This document shows, in pieces, positions 23,299 to 34,563 of a stretch of DNA of 64,000 nucleotides; within the stretch, counting starts at the first letter, position 1, and every line of letters starts with the position of its first letter. Origin of the DNA: Ceratodon purpureus (lineage: Eukaryota > Streptophyta > Bryopsida > Pseudoditrichales > Ditrichaceae); the NCBI GenBank assembly GCA_014871385.1, contig CM026425.1, positions 4,800,496 to 4,864,495 of the forward strand, written 5' to 3'. The translations under genes were made by a program, and so were the position numbers. The notes beneath the pieces were generated by a model. The model was given only the letters and a program-made list of their open reading frames with translations, did not search any database and was not told the origin of the DNA.

Positions 23299-26200
23299 GG
23301 GAGGGTGCTGGTCCGTTTCGGATTTTTATATTTTTTTTTTCTTTTTTTTGTTCTTTGAGTTATTGATAAATAAGAAACGAATTAAATCTAAAAGATTTGA
23401 TAAATATGTGTTCTTTGTTGATGATGGAATACGTATTTGAATGTTTTTTTTTTAATTTTGGAAAAATAAAAAACCCGCCCACCTACTGTCGTCGAGGACA
23501 GTAGGCCAGGAGGGTGCTGGTCCGTTTCGGATTTTTGTAATTTTTTTAATTTTTTTTTGTTCTTTGAGTTATTGATTAATTAGAAACGAATTAAATCTAA
23601 AAGATTTGATAAATATGTGTTCTTTGTTGATGATGGTTTACGTATTTGAATGTTTTTTTTTTTAATTTTGAAAAAATAAAAAACCCGCCCACCTACTGTC
23701 GTCAACGACAGTAGGCCGGGAGGGTGCTGGTCCGTTTCGGATTTTTGTATTTGTTTTAATTTTTTTTTTGTTCTTTGAGTTATTTATTAATTAGAAACAA
23801 ATTAAATATAAAAGACTTGATAAGTATATGTTCTTTGTTGATGATGGTATACGTATTTGAATGTTTTTTTTTTTAATTTTGAAAAAATAAAAAACCCGCC
23901 CACCTACTGTCGTCAACGACAGTAGGCCGGGAGGGTGCTGGTCCGTTTCGGATTTTTGTATTTTTTTTACTTTTTTTGTTCTTTGAAATATTGATTAATT
24001 AGAAACGAATTAAATCTAAAAGATTTGATAAATATGTGTTCTTTGTTGATGATGGAATACGTATTTGAATGTTTTTTTTTTTAATTTTGAAAAAATAAAA
24101 AACCAGCCCACCTACTGTCGTCAACGACAGTAGGCCGGGAGGGTGCTGGTCCGTTTCGGATTTTTGTATTTGTTTTAATTTTTTTTTGTTCTTTGAGTTA
24201 TTTATTAATTAGAAACGAATTAAATATAAAAGATTTGATAAGTATATGTTCTTTGTTGATGATGGTATACGTATTTCAATGTTTTTTTTTTTAATTTTGA
24301 AAAAATAAAAAACCCGCCCACCTACTGTTGTCAACGACAGTAGGCCGGGAGGGTGCTGGTCCGTTTCGGATTTTTGTATTTTTTTTTTTTTTTTTTTGTT
24401 CTTTGATTAATTTATTAATTAGAAACGAATTAAATCTAAATGATTTGATAAATATGTGTTCTTTGTTGATGATGGACTACGTATTTGAATGTTTTTTTTT
24501 TTAATTTTGAAAAAATAAAAAACCCGCCCACCTACTGTCGTCAACGACAGTAGGCCGGGAAGGTGCTGGTCCGTTTCGGATTTTTGTATTTTTTTTATTT
24601 TTTTTTTGTTCTTTGAGTTATTTATTAATTAGAAACGAATTAAATCTAAAAGATTTGATAAATATGTGTTCTTTGTTGATGATGGAATACGTATTTGAAT
24701 GTTTTTTTTTTTAATTTTGGAAAAATAAAAAACCCGCCCACCTACTGTCGTCGAGGACAGTAGGCCTGGAGGGTGCTGGTCTGTTTCGGATTTTTGTAAT
24801 TTTTTTAATTTTTTTTTGTTCTTTGAGTTATTTATTAATTAGAAACGAATTAAATCTAAAAGATTTGATAAATATGTGTTCTTTGTTGATGATGGTTTAC
24901 GTATTTGAATGTTTTTTTTTTTAATTTTGAAAAAATAAAAAACCCGCCCACCTACTGTCGTCAACGACAGTAGGCCGGGAGGGTGCTGGTCCGTTTCGGA
25001 TTTTTGTATTTGTTTTAATTTTTTTTTGTTCTTTGAGTTATTTATTAATTAGAAACGAATTAAATATAAAAGATTTGATAAGTATATGTTCTTTGTTGAT
25101 GATGGTATACGTATTTCAATGTTTTTTTTTTTAATTTTGAAAAAATAAAAAACCCGCCCACCTACTGTCGTCAACGACAGTAGGCCAGGAGGAAGCTGGT
25201 CCGTTTCGGATTTTTGTATTTTTTTTACTATTTTTGTTCTTTGAGTTATTGATTAATTAGAAACGAATTAAATCTAAAAGATTTGATAAATATGTGTTCT
25301 TTGTTGATGATGGAATACGTATTTGAATGTTTTTTTTTTTAATTTTGAAAAAATAAAAAACCAGCCCACCTACTGTCGTCAACGACAGTAGGCCGGGAGG
25401 GTGCTGGTCCGTTTCGGATTTTTGTATTTGTTTTAATTTTTTTTTTGTTCTTTGAGTTATTTATTAATTAGAAACGAATTAAATATAAAAGATTTGATAA
25501 GTATATGTTCTTTGTTGATGATGGTATACGTATTTCAATGTTTTTTTTTTTAATTTTGAAAAAATAAAAAACCCGCCCACCTACTGTCGTCAACGACAGT
25601 AGGCCGGGAGGGTGCTGGTCCGTTTCGGATTTTTGTATTTTTTTAATTTTTTTTTTGTTCTTTGATTAATTTATTAATTAGAAACGAATTAAATCTAAAT
25701 GATTTGATAAATATGTGTTCTTTGTTGATGATGGAATACGTATTTGAATGTTTTTTTTTTTAATTTTGAAAAAATAAAAAACCCGCCCACCTACTGTCGT
25801 CAACGACAGTAGGCCGGGAGGGTGCTGGTCCGTTTCGGATTTTTGTATTTTTTTTACTTTTTTTGTTCTTTGAGTTATTTATTAATTAGAAACGAATTAA
25901 ATATAAAAGATTTGATAAGTATATGTTCTTTGTTGATGATGGTATACGTATTTCAATGTTTTTTTTTTTAATTTTGAAAAAATAAAAAACCCGCCCACCT
26001 ACTGTCGTCAACGACAGTAGGCCGGGAGGGTGCTGGTCCGTTTCGGATTTTTGTATTTTTTTTACTTTTTTTGTTCTTTGAGTTATTGATTAATTAGAAA
26101 CGAATTAAAGCTAAAAGATTTGATAAATATGTGTTCTTTGTTGATGATGGAATACGTATTTGAATGTTTTTTTTTTTAATTTTGAAAAAATAAAAAACTT

Positions 26201-26799
26201 GCCCACCTACTGTCGTCAACGACAGTAGGCCGGGAGGGTGCGGGTCCGTTTCGGATTTTTGTAATTTTTTTAATTTATTTTTTGTTCTTTGAGTTATTGA
26301 TTAATTAGAAACGAATTAAATCTAAAAGATTTGATAAATATGTGTTCTTTGTTGATGATGGAATACGTATTTGAATGTTTTTTTTTTTAATTTTGAAAAA
26401 ATAAAAAACCCGCCCACCTACTATCGTCAACGACAGTAGGCCGGGAGGGTGCTCGTCCGTTTCGGATTTTTGTAATTTTTTTAATTTTTTTTTTGTTCTT
26501 TGAGTTATTGATTAATTAGAAACGAATTAAATCTAAATGATTTGATAAATATGTGTTCTTTGTTGATGATGGTTTACGTATTTGAATGTTTTATTTTTTA
26601 ATTTTTAAAAAATAATAAACCCGCCCACCTACTGTCGTCAACGACAGTAGGCCGGGAGGGTGCTGGGCCGTTTCGGATTTTTGTATTTTTTTTACTTTTT
26701 TTGTTCTTTGAGTTATTGATTAATTAGAAACGAATTAAATCTAAAAGATTTGATGGAAATGTGTTCTTTGTTGATGATGGTATTCGTATTTGAATGTTA
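23299..26799. repeat. Satellite array: 17 units of about 210 bp with a conserved hairpin
   Basis: Units begin 'gggagggtgctggtccgttt', run through T-rich and AT-rich sequence, and end with a palindrome CCTACTGTCGT-CA-ACGACAGTAGG (11-bp stem, 2-nt loop). Palindromes occur near 23481, 23691, 23902, 24110, 24320, 24530, 24740, 24950, 25160, 25368, 25579, 25789, 25997, 26205, 26416 and 26637; the last unit lacks one. At least two unit types alternate ('aaatctaaaag..aaatatgtg' and 'aaatataaaag..aagtatatg'). A few palindromes have a GTCGAG loop (near 23481 and 24740), and units with 'aaccagccca' recur 1258 bp apart (24110 and 25368), which indicates a six-unit higher-order repeat. Confidence 0.93.
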
Positions 26800-27017
26800 A
26801 GGTTGGGGGACAATTTTGGATTTCTGATAGTTGTTCCGTTTTTTTCCTCTTTGATTTTTTGTGTTGATTGAAAGGGTTTTAATTTACGAAGTCTTAAAAA
26901 AAATCTTATAAGTCTTTATGAGTTTTAAAGGTTTTCTAGGGATCCTTCTCGAGGTTCTGGTTTGTATCTTAAAAGTTCCTGTTCTTTTTGTTACTTACAA
27001 CATTGTTTACAATTAAG

Positions 27018-30000
27018 GACTCTGATGGGGATCACATGGGGAGCGAACGTCAAGACCCTACGCCAGCAGAAACTGAGGTATTTCATTCAATCTACAATTT
27101 ATATTCCTTTTTTATGTTTATGATGTTGAGTTCTATTCGCCCTCTTCCCTTCTTTGTTTCCTACTCTTTTAATTAGGGCAGTTGATCATCTCTTCATTTC
27201 TCCTAATGTAGGTATCATCCGATGCTCCTGAGATGTCCGCTACTTCCCCCATTTCTGTCATCAATGTTTCCGATCTTTCGGATTCATTTGATCAGTACCA
27301 CTGTACCTGTGATGTAGCCAACCCTGTAGGTGTGGAAAGTGGACCTCTCCAGGTCCACTCTCCACAGTACATGCCTACCTCTCCAGTGTACATGCCTACC
27401 TCTCCAGTGTACATGCCTACATCCCCGGTGTATGAGCCTACCTCCCCGGGCTATATGCCCACTTCTCCTCCACAGGGCTCCCCGCCGATGTCTCCACCCT
27501 CTCCTTCCTCGCCGATTCGAGTCAGGAGGCCAGCCCATGTCGTCTTTGCTCTGCCGGCTATTCTACCGTGCCCAGTCCAACAGACCAGGCGATTTTGGAG
27601 GAGGCGCCGTCACTGGAACTGTAGACAGTCTAAGGAGTACTATAGTCGATCCTCACGTAGATAGTTTTATCAATCACAGATGATGATTGAGTTGTTAAAA
27701 GAGAGATGACAGTATGAAGATATATTGTTACTTTCTTTTACATACTTGTCTACTTTGCATGACTTTCTTCGATTGTGCTTGTTTTCCTAATTTGCGCACC
27801 CCCTCGCAGGTTACGCAAACACAAGATGTTTTGGTGAAACCATCTTGTCCGATAAACTTGAAGACTGCTACAGAAGGGGAATTAGAACATCAGACCTTAT
27901 ACAAGGTGGACTCCAACGCCGTCATCAACAAGCTCAGGATCAAGCCATCGCAGAAGTCCCGAATGTTGGTGCCCCTGTGTCGGATGATCCCAATGGCAAA
28001 GGTCAGACCAGTGGGCGAAGTGGGTGTGCAGCATTTGGAGCGGGAGTTCGTCAAGGGGTATAGAGATGGCGACCGCGTCATGTACATCTCCATGTACAAC
28101 AACGAAGAGCAGACGCGAGATGTTACGGATGAGGTCATGGCTAGATGGAGCCCATTATGGAGGGACGCGAATGATGCCTTCGAATTTGAGCTTCAAAGTG
28201 ACGAGGACTGGTCTCAATTCTCGGGGAAGATGTTCTTTGTCTGGGAAGGTAACCATCGCCTCTCAGCATGGCTTCGTCATATCAACAAGCATCATGCAGA
28301 CGACCCGTCTTGGCACATCTCTGTGCACTGCATAGTACTCGACCCCCGTGGCCACGTTGGCAATCTTCTTCACGCAATGCACGACATCAACTGGTAAGTA
28401 CTTGTTTCTTTTCTCCTGTTTTTCATTTGTTACTTTATCTCATCTCTTTTATTCATCATAAGTTTTTTTGGTTTATTTTCAGGTCGACTGAGAATGACCA
28501 CGTCAAGAGTAATCTCCCTGCAAAACTATTTCGAATCCGCTCTTTCGGAATGATGAAGCTGGAGGAATTCAAAGACCTCCTCAGTCCTCAAGAGTATGAC
28601 GTCTGTTTGAAGAACAAGCCACCTAATCCCTCCTGGTTTCCCTTGACAACTAAAGTTTTCATCGCATTTTTGTACCGAGTAAGTCCTACATCCTCTCTCT
28701 ATTTGCTTCTTATTATTCAATACTCATGGAATTTCCTAAGTCTGAATTCTCTTTCTACAGCGGGAACTCGCAGCGGCCTCCGATGAAGCAGCCAATGCCT
28801 ACCGCATGAAGACACCTAAGGATGAGCAGTCTGCAAGTGCAGTTTGGGATGTCATGAATGAGGCATCAGAGAGAATGGTCGAAGCCATCAAGAAGAAGGA
28901 CTTCACCAAGTACTTGGCTATTGCAAATCCCAAGAATGGTGACGACTTCCTCAATGAGGTGACTCACTGATCATTGTTCAATTCGCTGTTTCGCATGACT
29001 TCAAAAATTTCTGTATTTATCTTTCTCAAACTTCGGTAATTCTTGCAGATTAATCGCCATTTCAGTCTCAACAATAAGCCTGAGATGTCAGTGGATAAGC
29101 TTCAGAAGATTGTTCCTGCGGCCGTTGAGCCCAAATACAAGGCTCGTTGGTTGAAGTGGTGGAACTCATCCCCGAGTGCTCGAACGTCTTACAGATTTCT
29201 GCCATCTGATTTCAAAGACACCGACTTCGACCCATGGTTGAACAAAGCTTCATTCTGGGCTGGGGTAATTTTTATAAGAAATCCATTCCAATTCCTTGTT
29301 CCTTTATTTTTTTACCGTATTCCTTCTTCGTTGCTAATTATATCAATTCTGTATTACAGTTGGAGGAAGCCGTCATCCACGAAGTCGAGGACATATTCAA
29401 GACGGAGAACCTCGATATAAATTGGATGGCATTTCCTGATGTCCAACAGCCGGGCGATTATGTGGAGAGTTCACGTATTCTCTTGTGGGACAAGGCCTTC
29501 CCTACGTTCATTGGAAAATCAGCAGATAAGCCCTTCGACAAGAAGTCCATTTTTTCTAAATTTCCTGGAACCGCCCAAGTTGTCAAGCGGGTTACTTACC
29601 GGTACGATACATTCCTCTTAATCAGATTCAAATTCCAGAACGAGGTCTCTTTATCTCTTTGATACTAACCTTCTACATATTGGTTTACATAGGTACTTCA
29701 AGCGAGAGCTTGTTCTGAAGGGGGTAATCAAGGTTCAGCAGTTCCCAAGCTACTTCCTTTCTTGGACGTCCAAAACCTCGGACCAGTGTATCTATTCTCC
29801 CCAACAGTTGAAAAGGTACAAAGCTCCTCACTTGCTTGAGGGATGCTGGTATCTTGATTGCTCTCGTGGTTTCACGATTGACTCAGAGGCGGACGTCAAG
29901 ACTCTACACGATGGGGGTGAGGTTGTGGCGGAGGACTCCGTGGATGATGCAGAAGGTCGTGAAGGAGAACAGGATCAGTCTTCTGCTCCACCACCAAAGA

Positions 30001-31768
30001 GAGGGAGAGGAAGGCGACTGAAATCTCTGCGTTCTCAGTCTGAGGCATCACAGCAAACTGGTGCAGACTCTTCCGCGCCAGCTGAGAAGGCACCAGAGCC
30101 CTCTCCGGGTATGATCGTTACCAACCCTTCTCCAGCTTCTTCGCCGGCTCCTTCATCGATCAGTGCTTCGGAGATCACCAGAGGTCTCCTTCAGCAGAGG
30201 AAGGCCAAACTATATCCTCAAACAACTTCTTCCGCTGGAGCTTCGATTTCCACACATGTTTCCGTCTTCAACTCATCTGTGGATTCCCTGTTGCGGCGAA
30301 ATAGGAGACAGGAGAGAAAAGGTGGCGACCCAGATTGGATCAAGATTCAAGACTTCATTCGCAAGGTATGTTCTTCTATTTTGACATTTCATGGATTCAG
30401 CCACCTCTACTCGCTTTGTAGTTACTAACTCTCCTTTCTTGTTTCCTCCAGTTTGGAGCAGGCCGCGAAAACGAAGTTCCGGACCGGTGCAAACAAGAGG
30501 ACCATCTGGGAGTCGACTTGATCATTGCCGACATCCCTGAGAATCTTCCCGTCCCTTCCGTTTCCGTTCCCCCCACGAGTATTCCGCCTTGGAACTCTCG
30601 CTACAAGGATTATTTGTACGACATCTTCCATTTTGCAGATGAATTCCTGCAGAAAGATGGTGCCATCTGCCTCATCTACAACACTGATCAGAAGCTGGCT
30701 AAGGATATCGAGGAAGAAGCTGCTGGTGGTGGATACGTGCTGTTCAAGGACTGGTGGGGTGTCAATGTACTCGGCCTGACTTCTCCTACGAACCCCGAGA
30801 ACTTGGTACTTTTCCTGAACATGCCCTTCTCTTCGCTTACTGATAACCCTTCCGCTTCATTTTACTCACTAGTTTTGCTCGACTGCAGACTATGCGATTC
30901 TGGATTCGCGTCTACGTTCGTAGTGGCAGTACTTTCTCCTTCCAGACGAAGAAGGAAGACCTAATACATGGGCTCCTCAACATTACCGAGAGTGATGCCA
31001 TTTTCAACTTGACCGATGTGGATTCGCAGCTCATGAATGGGGAGGTGCCGTGGAGAGGCCCAAGGGAGAAATCCATCGAGATGATGCAGGGCATACTTGA
31101 GGAGCTGTCGAAGCCCGGCGACATAGTTGTTGATTGGAATGCTGGGATAGGTAACTATTCATGCATATCTTTGCTGAATTATTCTTCTCGTTTTTACCAC
31201 AGTTTCTCATTTCTTTGTATCTCTCCGAGTTTCAGGAGCCTCCATCAAGGCTGCCCAGGCTATTGGTCGCCACATTCTCGCTTTTGAGGAGGACGAAGCC
31301 ATATTCAACGCCCTTCTCAAACCATCCGCCATGGGTCCTCCTAAACATCCAAGGCCGGCAGCAGCAGGCGAAGCGCCTCCAAAGAGAGCAAGACCTGACA
31401 AGTGGTGTAAGTCTTCTATTCTTTGTTTATATTATCCAATCATTACTGCTCTTTCTAGCTCTACGGACTCTATCTAACCACAGTCGGTTCTCTATTGCAG
31501 AGTAGTTTCCGCAACACCGCCACGTGGGCCAAGAGCAGTGTCCACTCCATCGTGGCGTCTTCATTCCAGCCCGATTCAGCCTTTCATACTTCCGGACTAC
31601 GCAGAGGACTTAGCACAGGCGTTTCAATCTGGAGCCCTTACATATGTTCCTAGTCGGCCAACTACTTTTGATCCCAGGGCCCTTCTATTCGTCGATGACG
31701 AGGCGGTAGAAGGAGATTCAGAGTCATCTAGTTCTGAGAGTGGAAGTAGTGATGGTAGCATTTTCTGA
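27018..31768 (+). CDS. MULE2 cargo: CTD-like heptads + ParB-like domain + degenerate DNA methyltransferase-like domain
   Basis: Exons read by eye: 27018-27077, 27212-27520 (end uncertain; the frame is open to 27664), 27810-28393, 28483-28678, 28761-28958, 29049-29264, 29360-29601, 29693-30365, 30452-30805, 30889-31150, 31236-31406 and 31503-31768. All phases fit, about 1176 aa. Exon 2 encodes five heptads YxPTSPx (27368-27472). The 27810 exon has VPLCRMIPMAKVRPVGE and then FFVWEGNHRLSAWLRH, the pattern of ParB/Srx N-terminal domains (GNHR box). The 29693 exon is a disordered Ser/Pro linker with a KRGRGRR signal. The 30452-31406 exons show DLIIADIPEN (position of motif IV DPPY), then PGDIVVDWNAGIG..IKAAQAIGR (motif I with the downstream alpha helix of beta-class N4/N6 methyltransferases). 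DPPY is altered, so activity is doubtful. The last acceptor is ambiguous: CAGAG|TA keeps the frame, CAG|AG gives a stop. Confidence 0.6.
27368..27472 (+). repeat. Five coding heptads resembling the RNA polymerase II CTD
   Basis: Five consecutive 21-bp units encode YMPTSPV three times, then YEPTSPG and YMPTSPP. Each keeps Y1, P3, T4, S5 and P6 of the CTD consensus YSPTSPS; position 2 is Met or Glu instead of Ser. The first three units are nearly identical in DNA, which indicates recent amplification or selection. Confidence 0.85.
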
Positions 31769-32281
31769 GTTTGAAGGAGGCTTCGGTCTTTCATTGTTTT
31801 CATTTGATTTGATTTGATTTAATTGGAGTTCATTGCGTAATCCTTCCTCTACTCTACTACCCTGAATCTATACTTGTTACGATTCTCATTTCCAAATCGT
31901 CTCCTCCTATATTGAGGATGAATTGTCACAACCGTAATGCTCAAAATATAATATGAAGAATGAAATGTTACAAAAGAAATGCTCAAAATTTAAATTGCGC
32001 TGTAACTTATATTTTAACCATTCAAAATCCCACATGTCCTAACCATGTTACCTATTCTTGACTTGGTGTACATCTTGGTTTCTTCTACTCCATTATTCTA
32101 CACGAACTCTGAAATATTCCACGAACTTTGAAGACCATCTCTTTTAGTTGGTTTCGAGTTCTCTTATTCCTAGAATCATCTATATTATCTAAAACCATCA
32201 TGGTGGAATACTCGTATCTAGATCCAATGAGGGACCACATCTAAAGTAATGTATTCGAACACCCCACTAGACTTCACAGTA
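31769..32281. other. Intergenic, MULE2
   Basis: No gene is seen. Sequence at about 32060-32260 ('catcttggtttcttc', 'cgaactctgaaatattc', 'atctaaagtaatgtat') recurs in the same order and orientation, diverged, at about 32945-33160. The pair flanks the ORF at 32282-32881. Confidence 0.45.
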
Positions 32282-32881
32282 CTAATCCTTCGGAGGATAT
32301 ACAGTCCAACTCTTGTCCATATCAAACCAGCAAGTTTCGCCATCCGATATGATCACTTCGGGCAGCTCAACAAGTGGATTCTCATCGACGTTCGATAGCA
32401 AGGGATACGGGATTAGAGACAACTCCATAATACGGAGAAGCTCATTGGTACAAAGCACTGTCCAACGCCATTCACCTTCACCAACATGTAGGCTTCCGAT
32501 GTGCCTAAACGGTGGCAAGTCCATGCCTCGTTCTCTAGCGCGCTCCACCTCCAACAGCCACGGCCGCAGCTCCTCATAACTCGCCGGTGCCTTTGGGGGC
32601 AAACCTACAGCCGCTCTCGTCCTCCTGGATCTCGCATTACACACCTTCGGCATCGCGCAACACACTGAATTCTTGTAGTCTTCAAACGTTACAGTCAAGC
32701 TTGTAGATTGACATCCCCGAACTCCTACGCTACCTTCGCATACAGCACAGAATGCCAAGGACTGTGTCACTATCCTAATAGGCCACCTAGAGACAAGCTC
32801 AAGAAACCAAGAGTGACCTCCTTCTCTGGAACCCAGCTTACCAAGTGCTGTTTCATGATGAAAATCTCCTACTTGTATCAC
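32282..32881 (-). CDS. Unknown 199-aa ORF in MULE2
   Basis: The frame is open from ATG at 32881 to a stop at 32282. It contains Cys-rich spots (CAVCEGS, VCCAMPKVC) and a tail with VELPEV. The end of MULE1 gene B also finishes ..VVELPEV, a short resemblance at both protein and DNA level. No domain is recognised and no transmembrane or signal segment is evident. It may be one exon of a larger gene. Direct repeats flank it (about 32.06 and 32.95 kb). Confidence 0.35.
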   Translation of the reverse strand: MIQVGDFHHETALGKLGSREGGHSWFLELVSRWPIRIVTQSLAFCAVCEGSVGVRGCQSTSLTVTFEDYKNSVCCAMPKVCNARSRRTRAAVGLPPKAPASYEELRPWLLEVERARERGMDLPPFRHIGSLHVGEGEWRWTVLCTNELLRIMELSLIPYPLLSNVDENPLVELPEVIISDGETCWFDMDKSWTVYPPKD

Positions 32882-33353
32882 TGAAATGAAGATGCTTCGC
32901 TGCCTAGGAAGAGAGAGTAATCTTCGATGAAGACAAGGACTCTGACAAGGTATATCTTGGTTTCAGCAGTCAAGATATTATACACGAATTTTGAAATATT
33001 CTAGGAAATTTTCAAACCTTGCCTCCTTTATGTTCTGTGGTATTTGTTGTTTTCCTTGTGCATTTACATAATCCTATGAAAGAATTATTTGTTTGATCTA
33101 AAACTGAACGCCTGATCATTGTATCTTGCCTAAACCCATGACAAATCTAAAGGAATGTATGCATGACGTCATCATGACATCAGCCCTAATTTGTATCTTA
33201 GAGAACAAACGTAATAAATTCTTACCAGTGATAACCCTAATTTCCACGGTAATATACTCTTTTTCTAAAAAAAGTGTCAAAATTTAGCCTTAATTTAGTA
33301 ATTTTCCACGGTTATAGGGTCTACTTTGCTTTTGAAAATTTTCCTAATTGTCA
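32882..33353. other. AT-rich right subterminal region of MULE2
   Basis: No gene is seen. It holds the second copy of the short direct repeat (32945-33160) and the inverted block CCACGGTTATAGGGTC at 33306-33321 shared with the left end. Confidence 0.5.
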
Positions 33354-33422
33354 ATTCTGTGCTCTCCATTCTGCGCTCACCGCTCTCCGCTCTACGCTCT
33401 CCGCTCACGTACGAACTTTCCC
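33354..33422 (-). repeat. Right terminal inverted repeat of MULE2
   Basis: It is the inverted partner of 15931-16009 and ends ...ACTTTCCC next to the duplicated CTCTTTGCAG (33423-33432). Confidence 0.85.
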
Positions 33423-33432
33423 CTCTTTGCAG
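33423..33432. repeat. Target site duplication of MULE2 (right)
   Basis: CTCTTTGCAG, identical to 15921-15930. Confidence 0.85.
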
Positions 33433-34244
33433 GCGGCGGCGTCGTTTGTGCGTCTCCACGACCCTGGGGACCCTCTCCATCCTTCACCGCCCCCACTCTC
33501 GGTGCCTCTTCACTCTCGGCGCCTGCCTCTCTCTCCACCCGCCCCCCCTCTCTGTCAGCGTCCTCCCTCGGCATGACCCTGCTCCTCCCCAGCATCTGCC
33601 AGGGGATCACAATTCGGTACTTGTGGAAAACCTGCCTAGCGATCTTGTTCCCGTCTAGGCCGTGGGCAGGATAGATCTTCAGCGGCCCCTCCGTTTTGTA
33701 ATCGTACTCCGGACAGTGACCATCCTGTCGGTGCCATCCTAACGTTGCTTTGTCGAACATGTCGCCGTCGCAGAATTTGCACACGAAGGGGATCTTGTGT
33801 CTCTTCTTGCCTGTTCCTTCCGGCGGCGCTTCCTCTCTCCTCCAAAGTAGGTTAACTTCCACGATGAGCCAATCATGCTCACTCATCGTGAAGGCGCTAC
33901 GGTTAGCGTCGTAACCTGCGGCGACGCTGGAACAGAGGACGACCTCCTCCGTCCCAAATTTACCCGGAACCACCAACTGCCCCACGTTAAGCGAACCATT
34001 AGTCACTATCGCTAACAAAGTCGACAAACTGAAACAACCAGCAACCGGTGATGGAGAAGGAGTTTGGGTGGTAGACACTTACCCCCTTCACGACCCCCGG
34101 CTCCCATGTATTCAGTTTTCGTTGCCACTCCTTCGAGAGGCTCTTCACATCCAAAATAGTGGCCCTCCCTCTAAGCACTTCACAAGCGTCGGCCCTGGAC
34201 AGGCGGGACAGGTCCGGCGTACGGGGGTCATTGATCTGCATCAC

Positions 34245-34527
34245 AAACACAATGTCAGGACAGATACAAAGTGGAGGAGACGAAGAAGGGAAATAGAGAG
34301 AGGGTGAGAAGGAAATGCGGGCGGAAAAAAGAAAAAATCCAAAAAAAAAAAAAAAAAAGAGACGTCTGTCCGGACAGGGAAGGGGAAGACGGAACGGATG
34401 AAAGGAAATGTGGAAAGAAGTGCGAGAACTTGAAAGGGGAAGATGGAGAGAAGAAACCAGGCAACAAAACAGAAAATGCAGGAAAGGCTAAGAAACAAGG
34501 AGATAACCGAAAAGGAAAAATGGAAAA

Positions 34528-34563
<36 letters not shown>

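Larger units (their letters stand above)
15931..33422. mobile_element. MULE2, a 17.5-kb Mutator-like element nested in MULE1 gene B
   Basis: The ends are inverted repeats (left 15931-16009, right 33354-33422): GGGACGTAGCTTGTACGTGAG on the left against GGGAAAGTTCGTACGTGAG reading in from the right, followed by GAGCGGAGAGCG-type arrays. A second shared block GACCCTATAACCGTGG lies further in (16122-16137 and, inverted, 33306-33321). It is flanked by a 10-bp direct duplication. Contents are a small gene (16872-17324), a SWIM transposase (21260-17579), a satellite array (23.3-26.8 kb), the ParB/methyltransferase-like gene (27.0-31.8 kb) and a 199-aa unknown ORF (32881-32282). The intact transposase suggests it could be or recently was autonomous. 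Confidence 0.88.

Noticed and set aside
23299-26799. Regularly spaced palindromes resembling a CRISPR array
   Set aside because: The spacers are homologous to each other (it is a satellite unit), the period is about 210 bp, and the context is a plant transposon.
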